From: Krasilnikovia cinnamomea
GTDB taxonomy: Bacteria > Actinomycetota > Actinomycetes > Mycobacteriales > Micromonosporaceae
Reading direction: 5' to 3'
Assembly: GCF_004217545.1 (NCBI RefSeq)
Contig: NZ_SHKY01000001.1
Location: forward strand, 6,882,001-6,946,000
Length of the DNA: 64,000 nt
Part shown: positions 1-36,233 of the stretch, piece by piece
How positions within the stretch are numbered: the first letter of the stretch is position 1
How the letters are laid out: each line of letters opens with the position of its first letter
Position numbers and translations under genes: made by a program
The notes under the pieces: model-generated
Databases searched by the model: none
What the model saw: the letters and a program-made list of their open reading frames with translations, nothing else
What the model was told of the DNA's origin: nothing

Positions 1-1
1 G

Positions 2-28711
<28,710 letters not shown>

Positions 28712-28784
28712 GGTTCCAGGATTTCGCCTAGCCCGGGCGGCCGTAGGGTCGCGGTGATCCCCTCACCGATCAGCAAGGACTGCC

Positions 28785-29837
28785 ATGACGTACGCGATTC
28801 CGGTTTCGAAGCCGTTCCTCGCCGCGCGGGAACTCGAGTATGTCAGCGAGGCCGTCACGACCGGCTGGATCTCGTCGCAGGGGCCGTTCGTGCCGCGCTT
28901 CGAGCAGGCGTTCGCCGCGTACCACGGCAGCGCCTTCGGGGTGGCGTGCTCGTCGGGCACCGCCGCGCTCACGCTGGCGCTGCGGGCGCTGAACGTCGGG
29001 CCCGGCGACGAGGTCATCGTGCCGGAGTTCACCATGGTGGCCTCGGCGTGGGCGGTCACCTACACGGGCGCGACGCCGGTGTTCGTCGACTGCGGCGACG
29101 ACCTGAACATCGACGTGCGCCGCATCGAGGAGAAGATCACCCCACGCACCCGGGTGATCATGCCGGTACACATCTACGGCCGGCGCTGCGCGATGGACGC
29201 GATCATGGACATCGCGTACGAGTACAACCTGCGGGTGGTCGAGGACTCCGCCGAGGCGCACGGGGTGCGCCCGGTGGGGGACATCGCGTGCTTCTCGCTG
29301 TTCGCCAACAAGATCATCACCTCGGGTGAGGGCGGGATCTGCCTGACCGGCGACGCGCACCTGGCCGCGCAGATGGCGCACCTGCGCGGCATGGCGTTCA
29401 GCAAGGAGCACAACTTCCTGCACAAGAAGGTCGCCTACAACTTCCGGATGACCAACATGCAGGCCGGGGTCGCGCTCGCGCAGACGGAGAACCTGAACGA
29501 GATCCTGGCGCGGCGCGCCAAGGTCGAGTCCTACTACGACGCGGGCCTCGCCGGGATCGACGCGATCACCCTGCTGCCGCGGCGCGACGTGCTGTGGATG
29601 TACGACCTGCTGGTGCAGCGCCGCGACGACCTGCGCGAGCACCTCGCCCGGCACGGCATCGAGACCCGGCTGTTCTTCAAGCCGATGAGCCGCCAGCCGA
29701 TGTACCTCGACCCGGCCTGGCCCGGCCTGAACGCGCACCGCTTCGCCGAGCAGGGACTGTACCTGCCGACGTACACGGATCTGACGCAGTCCGACCAGGA
29801 CACGATCATCGCCCGCGTCCGCGAGTTCTACTCCTGA
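28785..29837 (+). CDS. DegT/DnrJ/EryC1-family sugar aminotransferase, NysDII-like (mycosamine synthesis)
   Basis: A PLP-dependent aminotransferase of 350 residues, a full length for the family. It opens with SKPFLAARELEYV and GWISSQGPFVPRFE, typical of perosamine/mycosamine synthases. The cofactor loop CSSGTAAL is near residue 55, VVEDSAEAHG near 151-160, and the Schiff-base lysine is K176 in FANKIITSGEGG. NysDII-type enzymes put the amino group on GDP-3-keto-6-deoxymannose to make GDP-mycosamine, the sugar of most polyene macrolides. It starts 73 bases after the PKS stop, same strand, with AAGGA before the ATG, so it is probably cotranscribed. Substrate is inferred from similarity and context; a perosamine-type enzyme is the alternative. 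No mycosaminyltransferase is in the window. Confidence 0.85.
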   Translation: MTYAIPVSKPFLAARELEYVSEAVTTGWISSQGPFVPRFEQAFAAYHGSAFGVACSSGTAALTLALRALNVGPGDEVIVPEFTMVASAWAVTYTGATPVFVDCGDDLNIDVRRIEEKITPRTRVIMPVHIYGRRCAMDAIMDIAYEYNLRVVEDSAEAHGVRPVGDIACFSLFANKIITSGEGGICLTGDAHLAAQMAHLRGMAFSKEHNFLHKKVAYNFRMTNMQAGVALAQTENLNEILARRAKVESYYDAGLAGIDAITLLPRRDVLWMYDLLVQRRDDLREHLARHGIETRLFFKPMSRQPMYLDPAWPGLNAHRFAEQGLYLPTYTDLTQSDQDTIIARVREFYS

Positions 29838-29840
29838 TCC

Positions 29841-29876
29841 GTCCGGTGCCCCGCGCCCGCGCGCGGGGCACCGGAC
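29841..29876. terminator. Strong bidirectional hairpin between convergent genes
   Basis: Perfect 15-bp inverted repeat (arms 29841-29855 and 29862-29876) with a 6-base loop that can tighten by one more pair. It sits between the stops of the aminotransferase and the crotonyl-CoA carboxylase/reductase. There is no T-tract, as is usual in high-GC actinomycetes. Confidence 0.8.
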
Positions 29877-29880
29877 CCGG

Positions 29881-31215
29881 TCAGGCGCGGAACCGGTTGA
29901 TCTCCGGCAGGTGGCGTGCGCGCAGCTCGGGGTCCTCGACCCCGAGGCCGGCCGCCGGGGCCAGGCAGAGCACCCCCACCTTGCCGTCGTGCCGGTTGGC
30001 GTGCACCCGGCTCACCGCCCGGCCGGTGTCGGCGAGCTCGTACACGGCGGACAGGGTGGGATGCACCATGCCTCGGGTGATCAGGCGGTTCGCCGCCCAC
30101 GCCTCGCGGTAGTTCGCGAAATGGGTGCCGACGACCCGCTTGAGCCGCATCCACAGGTGCCGGTTGTCGTAGGCGTGCTCGTAGCCGGAGGTCGACGCGC
30201 ACGTCACGATCGTCCCGCCGCGCCGGGCCACGTAGACGCTGGCGCCGAAGGTCTCCCGGCCGGGATGCTCGAACACGATGTCCGGGTCCTCCCCGCCGGT
30301 CAGCTCCCGCACGCACGCGCCGAACCGCTTCCACTCCCGCTGATCCTGGGTGTGCTCATCGGACCAGAACCGGAAATCCTCGGCGCGGCGGTCGATCACC
30401 AGCTGCGCACCCATCGCCCGGACCAGCCCGGCCTTGTGCGGGCTGGACACCACGCACACCGGGATGCCGCCGCCGTTGAGCACCAGCTGCGTCGCGTACG
30501 AGCCGAGGCCGCCGGCGGCACCCCAGATCAGCACCACGTCGCCCTGCTTCATCCGGGCGCCGTTGGGGGAGACCAGCTGCCGGTACGCGGTCGAGTGCAC
30601 CAGCCCGGAGCAGGCCGCCTCCTCCCAGCTCAGGTGCCGCGGCTTGGGCATGAGCTGGTTCGCCTTCACCAGGGCCAGCTCACCCAGGCCGCCGTAGTTG
30701 GTCTCGAAGCCCCAGATCCGCTGCTCCGGGTCGAGCATGCTGTCGTCGTGACCGTCCGGGGCGGTCAGTTCCACGTTGAGGCAGTGCGCCACGACGCGGT
30801 CGCCGGGCCGGACGTTGCGGACCGCGGCGCCGGTGCGCAGCACCACCCCGGCCAGGTCGGAACCGACCACATGGAACGGCTGGTCGTGCTTGGCCGCACC
30901 GGCGACCGCACGGGCGTAGCGCCGCAGGAATCCGAAGGTGGGCATCGGCTCGAAGATCGCCGACCAGACGGTGTTGTAGTTGACGCTGCTGGCCATCGCC
31001 GCCACCAGCACCTCGTCCGGCCCGACCTCGGGGGTGGCCACCTCGCGCAGGTGCAGCGCCTTGGCCGGGTCCTTGTCGCGGGTGTCCATCCCGGCGAACA
31101 TCTCCGCCTCGCCGGCGAGCACCACGGCCGCCCGGTAGCTGTCCGGCACCGGCAGCGCGGCGATGTCCTCGGAGGGGACGTCCTCGGCGGCGAGGGCGTC
31201 GATCAGGTGTCTCAC
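29881..31215 (-). CDS. ccr: Crotonyl-CoA carboxylase/reductase
   Basis: A 444-residue zinc-free MDR-type enzyme that reductively carboxylates an enoyl-CoA, using NADPH and CO2, to make ethylmalonyl-CoA or a longer alkylmalonyl-CoA extender. All four CO2-site residues of the structurally studied Kitasatospora enzyme are present at the same numbers: N81, F170, E171 and H365. The NADPH loop WGAAGGLGSYATQ is at 231-243. The GTG start at 31215 has AGGAG six bases upstream; longer in-frame extensions lack this. The gene points toward the PKS and ends at a shared hairpin. Its presence means the strain can supply a branched extender, yet all ATs visible here are malonyl-type. Chain-length preference cannot be read safely from the sequence. 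Confidence 0.95.
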   Translation of the reverse strand: MRHLIDALAAEDVPSEDIAALPVPDSYRAAVVLAGEAEMFAGMDTRDKDPAKALHLREVATPEVGPDEVLVAAMASSVNYNTVWSAIFEPMPTFGFLRRYARAVAGAAKHDQPFHVVGSDLAGVVLRTGAAVRNVRPGDRVVAHCLNVELTAPDGHDDSMLDPEQRIWGFETNYGGLGELALVKANQLMPKPRHLSWEEAACSGLVHSTAYRQLVSPNGARMKQGDVVLIWGAAGGLGSYATQLVLNGGGIPVCVVSSPHKAGLVRAMGAQLVIDRRAEDFRFWSDEHTQDQREWKRFGACVRELTGGEDPDIVFEHPGRETFGASVYVARRGGTIVTCASTSGYEHAYDNRHLWMRLKRVVGTHFANYREAWAANRLITRGMVHPTLSAVYELADTGRAVSRVHANRHDGKVGVLCLAPAAGLGVEDPELRARHLPEINRFRA

Positions 31216-31291
31216 GTGACTCCTTTGCCGAAGGCGATGGACCGTGACCTCACCGATGAGGGCGCCGGTCGCGCGGATAGGATCGGACGCC

Positions 31292-32002
31292 GTGACACTC
31301 AGGCTGGCGAGCATCAACCTGCACTGCGGACTCGACCACCGGGGCCGGCCGTTCTCCGTCAAGGAGGCGGTCGCCTCCCTCGACGCGGACGTGCTGCTGG
31401 TGCAGGAGAACTGGTGCCGGCAGGGCGCCGAGAGTCTGGCCAGGACGGCGGCCGCGGACTGCGGGTACCCCACGTACGTGGAGCTGGCGATGACCGGCGA
31501 CGTGCCCATGGCCGAGCTGGAGATCGTCAGCGGTCCGGCCCCGGAGGAGACCGGCGCCTGGGGGCTGGCGGTGCTGAGCCGCCTGCCCGTGCACCGGTAC
31601 GCCACCGTGGACCTCGGCGCGGCCCCGGGCGACGTGGTCGGCGACCGCGCCGCGCAGCTCGTCGAGATCCCGCTGGACGCGGGGGTGCTGCGGGTGGTCA
31701 ATGTGCACCTGACCCACCGGGTGCTGCACGGGCCCCGGCAGTTGCGCCGGCTCGTGGCCGGGCTCGGCACGGACGGTCCGCCGACCGTCATCGGCGGTGA
31801 CCTGAACATGTTCCGGCCCACGGTGCTGCTGGCCCGGCCGTACCGGCCGGTGGTGCGCGGCCGTACCTATCCCGCGCACCGGCCGTTGCTGCAGCTCGAC
31901 CACGTGCTGGCCGGGCCCGGTGTCGCCGCCACGAACCCCGCCGTGCTGGCGGCGGTCGGCACCGATCACCGGCCGGTGACCGTCGACGTCGGGCTCGGCT
32001 GA
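31292..32002 (+). CDS. Endonuclease/exonuclease/phosphatase-family protein
   Basis: About 236 residues with the ordered motifs of the DNase I-like/EEP fold: RLASINLHCGLD at the start, the metal-binding Glu in LLVQENW, VVNVHLTH, GGDLNMF in the second half, and LDHVLAG with the terminal TDHRPV. EEP enzymes cleave phosphodiester or phosphomonoester bonds in nucleic acids, lipids or small molecules; which substrate applies here is not visible. No signal peptide or membrane segment is seen. I chose the GTG at 31292, just before the first beta strand, with GGATAGGA upstream; an earlier GTG at 31244 would add 16 residues. It is divergent from ccr and ends 2 bases from the convergent thioesterase. 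A link to polyketide synthesis is not evident. Confidence 0.75.
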   Translation: MTLRLASINLHCGLDHRGRPFSVKEAVASLDADVLLVQENWCRQGAESLARTAAADCGYPTYVELAMTGDVPMAELEIVSGPAPEETGAWGLAVLSRLPVHRYATVDLGAAPGDVVGDRAAQLVEIPLDAGVLRVVNVHLTHRVLHGPRQLRRLVAGLGTDGPPTVIGGDLNMFRPTVLLARPYRPVVRGRTYPAHRPLLQLDHVLAGPGVAATNPAVLAAVGTDHRPVTVDVGLG

Positions 32003-32004
32003 GG

Positions 32005-32778
32005 CTATCGCGGGACGGTGTCCAGCTGCGCCAGCCCGCGTTCCACCTCGTCCAGCACCGGGCCGGGCTGCTCGGCCAGGAAGAAGTGGCCGCCCGGGAA
32101 CGTCGCCAGCCGGAACTCGCCCGTGGTGAACTCGCGCCACTTCGCCGCCTCCGCCACGGTGGTCTGCGGGTCGTCCGTACCGGTCAGGGTGGTGATCGCC
32201 GCCGCCGTCACCCGGCCGGGCGCACACCGGTACGTCTCGATCGCCCGGTAGTCGTTGCGGACCGCGGGCAGGGTCATCCGGCGGACCTCCTCGTCCTCCA
32301 TCAGGTTCATGGCGGTGCCGTTGAGCAGCTTCAGCTCCGCCAGCAGCCCCTCGTCGTCGCGCAGGTACACCTGATGGTCCGGCCGGTGCGCGGACGGCGC
32401 CCGGCGGCCGGAGACCATGACGGCGCGGGGCGCGTGCGTGCCGCGCCGCTCCAGCCGCCACGCGGTCTCGAAGGCCAGCACCGCGCCCATGCTGTGGCCG
32501 AAGAAGACCGACGGTTTGTCGCTGAGCCGCAGCAGCTCGTCGGCGATCCGGTCGGCCAGCGTCGCGATGTCCTCGATCATCGGCTCCGACCGGCGGTCCT
32601 GGCGGCCCGGATACTGCAGGGCCACCACGTCGACCGCCGGGCCGAACCGCATCGCGACGGGGTGGAAGAACGTGGCCGCGCCGCCCGCGTGGGGGAAGCA
32701 CACGAGGCGCCGGTCCTGATCCGGGCCGGTACGGAACCGGCGGATCCAACTCGTCGTGGTGCCATCGGCGATGCTCAC
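32005..32778 (-). CDS. Type II thioesterase (editing thioesterase)
   Basis: An alpha/beta hydrolase of 257 residues, the usual size for discrete TEs in PKS and NRPS clusters. It has CFPHAGGAA near residue 28, GHSMG with nucleophile S96, the acidic region TGTDDPQ near 200 and the catalytic His231 in PGGHFFL. These enzymes hydrolyse stalled or wrongly decarboxylated acyl groups from carrier proteins and so keep the megasynthase working; they also occur in polyene clusters (for example nysE). It lies on the opposite strand to the PKS, about 4 kb beyond its end. It could also serve the NRPS operon at 52-60 kb, but position favours the polyketide cluster. Confidence 0.9.
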   Translation of the reverse strand: MSIADGTTTSWIRRFRTGPDQDRRLVCFPHAGGAATFFHPVAMRFGPAVDVVALQYPGRQDRRSEPMIEDIATLADRIADELLRLSDKPSVFFGHSMGAVLAFETAWRLERRGTHAPRAVMVSGRRAPSAHRPDHQVYLRDDEGLLAELKLLNGTAMNLMEDEEVRRMTLPAVRNDYRAIETYRCAPGRVTAAAITTLTGTDDPQTTVAEAAKWREFTTGEFRLATFPGGHFFLAEQPGPVLDEVERGLAQLDTVPR

Positions 32779-32802
32779 GTTCGCTGCCCGTCCTTAGGTT
32801 GG

Positions 32803-32841
32803 TTCCGGTCGTCTGTGAGCGAAGCGCACGGACGACCGGAA
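32803..32841 (-). terminator. Hairpin downstream of the multicopper oxidase gene
   Basis: Inverted repeat with 15-base arms (32803-32817 and 32827-32841) and a single mismatch, 9-base loop. It lies just past the stop of the minus-strand oxidase gene and before the start of the thioesterase gene, so it separates the two transcripts. Confidence 0.7.
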
Positions 32842-32852
32842 AACTCCTAGTG

Positions 32853-34319
32853 TCAGGGCACGATCTCCATCTGCGCCATCATGCCGAGCATCGAGGCGTG
32901 TTCCATCATGTGGCAGTGGTACACGTACCGCCCGACGAAGTCGGTGAAGGTGGCCTGGACGCGCACCGAGGTGCCGCCGGGGATGTGCACGGTGTCCTTG
33001 TAGCCGGTCTCGCCGGGCGGCGGCGGCGCGCCGTCGCGGTCGAGCACCCGGAACTGCACCAGGTGCATGTGGAACACGTGGTCGACGGGGCCGAACACGG
33101 TGGTCGCGTTCCGGATCTTCCAGATCTCCGTGGTGCCCCGCTTGACGACCGCGTCGACGCGGTCCGGGTCGAAGGTCTTTCCGTCGATGGTGAAGGTCCG
33201 CATCTCCGGGCCCAGGTCCAGCACGATCTCGCGTTCCCGGACGGCGGGGGCCAGCGGCGGCATCGTGCGCAGCACCGGCGGTACCCGGCTGGTGTCGTGC
33301 GCCCGGCGGGTCACGTCGAAGCGCAGGATCGGGCCGAGGTCCGTCGAGTCGAGCACGAACCGCGTCCCGGCCGGCGCGCCGCCGAAGTCGACGACGACGT
33401 CGGCGCGTTCGGCCGGGGACAGCGCCAGCTCGGTCAGCGGCACCGGGCGCGGCAGCAGCCCGCCGTCGCTGCCGATCTGGGTCATCGGCGCGCCGCCCAG
33501 CGTCAGGTGGAACGTACGGTGGTTGGAGGCGTTGAGGATGCGGAAGCGATACCGGCGGGCGGCGACCGGGAAGAACGGCCGTACCTTGCCATTGGCCAGC
33601 GGAACCAGGCGGCTGGCCGCCGGGTCCACGGTCAGGTCGAAGACGAGCTGACCGTCACCGTCGAACGCGGCGTCGCGAATCATCAGGGGCACGTCGAACT
33701 CATCCGACGGCAGGCCCATCCGCTTCTCGGCGTCGCTCTCGATCAGATAGAAGCCGTGCATCCCCCGATACACATGCTCGGCCTCCTGGTGGTGGGTGTG
33801 GTCGTGGTACCACAGCGTCGTGGCCGCCTGCCGGTTCGGGTAGTCGTAGATCCGCGACGCGCCGGGCGCGATCGGATCCGTCGGATACCCGTCGCTGCCC
33901 GGCGCCACGTGCCCGCCGTGCAGATGGACGTTGGCTGGTTCACCCAGCCGGTTGACGAACTTGATCCTCGCGCGGCGCCCCGCCTTGACCCGGATGGTCG
34001 GCGCCACGAACGAGCCGCCGAAGGTCAGCGCCGCCGTTCTGCGGCCCGGCAGGATGCCCACCTCCGCGGGGCGGATGACGTGCTCGAAGAAGTCGTGGTC
34101 GCCGTGCACGCGGGTCGGGCGCAGCACGCGCGGGACGGGCATCCGTACGGTGAACGGCTCGACGCCGGGATCCACGACCGCGCCGGCCGCCGCGGCGTGC
34201 TGGTGGCCGGTTGGCGCCGCGGCCGGTGTCTCGTCGGCGGCGGCGGCCTGCCGCGCGGTGGCGGTCACCGCGCCGGTGGCCGCCAGGGTGCCGAGCGCAA
34301 GGACATGCCTTCTCTGCAT
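32853..34319 (-). CDS. Secreted multicopper oxidase (CotA/phenoxazinone synthase-like)
   Basis: A 488-residue three-cupredoxin oxidase. The N-terminus RRHVLALG followed by an Ala-rich stretch ending in AAA is a Tat-type signal, so folded, copper-loaded protein is probably exported. Copper ligands are complete: HLHGGH and WYHDHTHH for the trinuclear centre in domain 1, HVFHMHL in domain 3, and HCHMMEHASMLGM carrying the type 1 copper Cys, His and Met. Family members oxidise phenols, bilirubin, metals or o-aminophenols with O2. The ATG at 34319 has GGAG 8 bases upstream; a GTG three codons earlier is possible. It follows the WhiA-like gene by 65 bases on the same strand. Physiological substrate is unknown. 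Confidence 0.93.
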   Translation of the reverse strand: MQRRHVLALGTLAATGAVTATARQAAAADETPAAAPTGHQHAAAAGAVVDPGVEPFTVRMPVPRVLRPTRVHGDHDFFEHVIRPAEVGILPGRRTAALTFGGSFVAPTIRVKAGRRARIKFVNRLGEPANVHLHGGHVAPGSDGYPTDPIAPGASRIYDYPNRQAATTLWYHDHTHHQEAEHVYRGMHGFYLIESDAEKRMGLPSDEFDVPLMIRDAAFDGDGQLVFDLTVDPAASRLVPLANGKVRPFFPVAARRYRFRILNASNHRTFHLTLGGAPMTQIGSDGGLLPRPVPLTELALSPAERADVVVDFGGAPAGTRFVLDSTDLGPILRFDVTRRAHDTSRVPPVLRTMPPLAPAVREREIVLDLGPEMRTFTIDGKTFDPDRVDAVVKRGTTEIWKIRNATTVFGPVDHVFHMHLVQFRVLDRDGAPPPPGETGYKDTVHIPGGTSVRVQATFTDFVGRYVYHCHMMEHASMLGMMAQMEIVP

Positions 34320-34384
34320 TTGCGTCACTCCATGACTGAGGGTGGGAAGACATCCGTGTCTGCCCAGATCTGCGGGTGGAAGGG

Positions 34385-35155
34385 TCAGCGGTGGGGTGGC
34401 AGGACCATGTCCCGGGTGCGGGCCGGGTGCCGGTCGGCGAACTGGGCCGACGAGGGGCGCACCGGCGCGGCCCGGTTGATGAGGGACTGCAGCGCGTGGC
34501 TCTGCCCGCACTCGGCGGGCGCCGCGGCCGCCGCGCCCGCGACGGTGGGCAGCAGGAGCGTGATCCCGGCGGGCACGGTCACCTGCAGGCAGCCCGGACG
34601 GCTGGTCATCTGCGCCGTCACCCCCATCAGGCGGGCGGCCCGGACCAGGATTCCGGCCATCTCCGGGTCGCCGAGGCGCACGCCCAGCAGGCCCGCCCGG
34701 CGCCGTCGCCCGGCGGCCAGCAGGGCGGCCCGCCACGCGGCCTGGGCCAGGGTGGCCCGGCGGGCGTTCGCCCGGGCCGAGGAGCCGAGGGTCTCGTTGC
34801 GCAGCAGCGCCAGGCGTCCCTGGCGCCAGGCGGCCGCCATCATCAGGTTCGCCGCGCTGCGCTGCAGTTCGGGCATGACCACCCGGTGTACCTGGAAGCG
34901 CCGTCGGCCGCCGCCGGTGTGCCGCTCGACGTCGACGGTGCAGCCCAGGCCGGTGAGCAGCGTCGCCAGCCGGACGGCCGCGTCGGGCTGGTCGAACTCG
35001 GCCAGCGCCGGGTCGGCTGCGGGCGCCGGTACGTGCGCGTCACGCCATTCCGGGCGGCGCCGCCCGGGCAGCCCCGAGGTGTCGGCGCACTGGATGAGGC
35101 ACGCCGACTCGAAGGCGTGGGGCGCCGCGCCGGCGAGTACCCGATCGTGATTCAT
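34385..35155 (-). CDS. WhiA-like LAGLIDADG-fold protein lacking the HTH (hypothetical)
   Basis: A 256-residue protein I do not firmly recognise. The central part resembles the N-terminal half of the sporulation regulator WhiA: an AVRLATLLTGLG segment near residue 60, then AAWRAALLAAGR near 140 and DPEMAGILVRAARLMGVTAQ near 165, which match the spacing of AAWRGAFLAHG and PEAALALVGAARRLGV in true WhiA. The usual C-terminal helix-turn-helix is missing and is replaced by about 50 residues rich in Arg, Pro and Ala. It is therefore more likely a diverged paralog with another job than the essential whiA gene, which normally sits in a uvrC-rapZ neighbourhood. Start ATG with GGGAA upstream. It may be cotranscribed with the downstream multicopper oxidase. 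Confidence 0.5.
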   Translation of the reverse strand: MNHDRVLAGAAPHAFESACLIQCADTSGLPGRRRPEWRDAHVPAPAADPALAEFDQPDAAVRLATLLTGLGCTVDVERHTGGGRRRFQVHRVVMPELQRSAANLMMAAAWRQGRLALLRNETLGSSARANARRATLAQAAWRAALLAAGRRRRAGLLGVRLGDPEMAGILVRAARLMGVTAQMTSRPGCLQVTVPAGITLLLPTVAGAAAAAPAECGQSHALQSLINRAAPVRPSSAQFADRHPARTRDMVLPPHR

Positions 35156-35276
35156 CGACAGTTCCCTTCGCGTGACTCCGGATACCGTGGCCGATCAGAC
35201 CGTTCGGCCGGTACACCGGCGGCCGGGACTTGAGGGAAACTTGCGCAGACCGGAATGTCCTGCCTTAGGGATACGG

Positions 35277-36233
35277 GTGACGCTCCAGACCAGATCGCTG
35301 CGGCCCGGCGCCGTGGCGCGCCGCACGGTGCTCACCGGCATGGCGACCATGGCACTCACCGCCTGTGTGGGAAAGACTCCGGAGAGTCGCCGGATTCGCA
35401 TCGCGACGGGCAGCCCCACGGCCACCTACTACGCCATCGGTTCCGCCCTGGCCCGCCTGGTCGGGCGTGAATTGCCGGGAACCGGCGCGGATGTCCTGGC
35501 GACCGCCGCCTCGGCCGAGAACGTACAGCTGATCTTCGGGGGAGCGGCCGACGTGGGGTTCACCCAGGCCGACGTGCTGGTCTCCGGCGGCGGATCCCCG
35601 CCGGGGATCGTGGCCCTGGCCCGCGTCTACGACGACCTGCTGCACCTGGTCGTCCGTGCGGACAGCCCGATCAAGACGCTGGAGGATCTCAAGGGCAAGA
35701 CGGTGTCCGTGGGCGCCCACGGGTCCGGCACGGCCGTCACGGTCGCACGGCTGCTGGACGTCGCGGGGATGTCCGCGCCCACCATGGTCGACCGGCAGGA
35801 GCTCAACCTCGACGACTCCCTGCGGGCGCTGGCGGCGTACGGGATCGACGCGTTCTTCTTCTCCGGCGGCCTGCCGGTGGCGGGCATCAAGCAGCTCAGC
35901 ACCCGGGGCCGGGCCAGGCTCATCGACCTGTCCAGGTGGGCCGGCGACCTGCGCCGGACCCACAGCGAGGTGTACGTGGTCCGCAACGTGCCCGTGTCGG
36001 CGTATCAGACCCTGCCCGTGGCGACCATCGCCAATCCCAACCTGCTGGTGGTGTCGGCGTCGATGGCCGACGATCTCGCCTTCGACCTGGCCCGGCTGCT
36101 GATGGAGCGGCGCGACGAGCTGGCGGCGGCGCACCCGGCGGCGGAGCGGCTCGACCCCCGGTCGGCGATCGCGACCCTGCCGGTGCCGCTGCACCCGGGC
36201 GCCGCGCGCTACTACCAGTCGGTCAAGCCTTAA
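35277..36233 (+). CDS. TAXI-family TRAP-type solute-binding lipoprotein
   Basis: About 318 residues. The N-terminus RRTVLTGMATMALTAC combines a twin-arginine-like motif with a lipobox ending in Cys, so it should be a lipid-anchored extracytoplasmic protein. The mature part begins with IRIATGSPTATYYAIGSALA, the signature of the TAXI subfamily, and continues with GAADVGFTQADV and LKGKTVSVGAHGSGT. TAXI proteins bind small organic anions such as dicarboxylates or amino acids. The GTG at 35277 has AGGGA six bases upstream and directly precedes the signal peptide. No TRAP membrane subunit is nearby. Its 3' end overlaps the convergent sensor kinase gene by 11 bases, which suggests it may feed a ligand signal to that kinase rather than a transporter. 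Confidence 0.85.
   Translation: MTLQTRSLRPGAVARRTVLTGMATMALTACVGKTPESRRIRIATGSPTATYYAIGSALARLVGRELPGTGADVLATAASAENVQLIFGGAADVGFTQADVLVSGGGSPPGIVALARVYDDLLHLVVRADSPIKTLEDLKGKTVSVGAHGSGTAVTVARLLDVAGMSAPTMVDRQELNLDDSLRALAAYGIDAFFFSGGLPVAGIKQLSTRGRARLIDLSRWAGDLRRTHSEVYVVRNVPVSAYQTLPVATIANPNLLVVSASMADDLAFDLARLLMERRDELAAAHPAAERLDPRSAIATLPVPLHPGAARYYQSVKP

Noticed and set aside
30000..31800. A long plus-strand open frame across the ccr gene
   Set aside because: Antisense to a clear crotonyl-CoA carboxylase/reductase with conserved residues; the plus-strand product is compositionally biased and has no recognisable motif.
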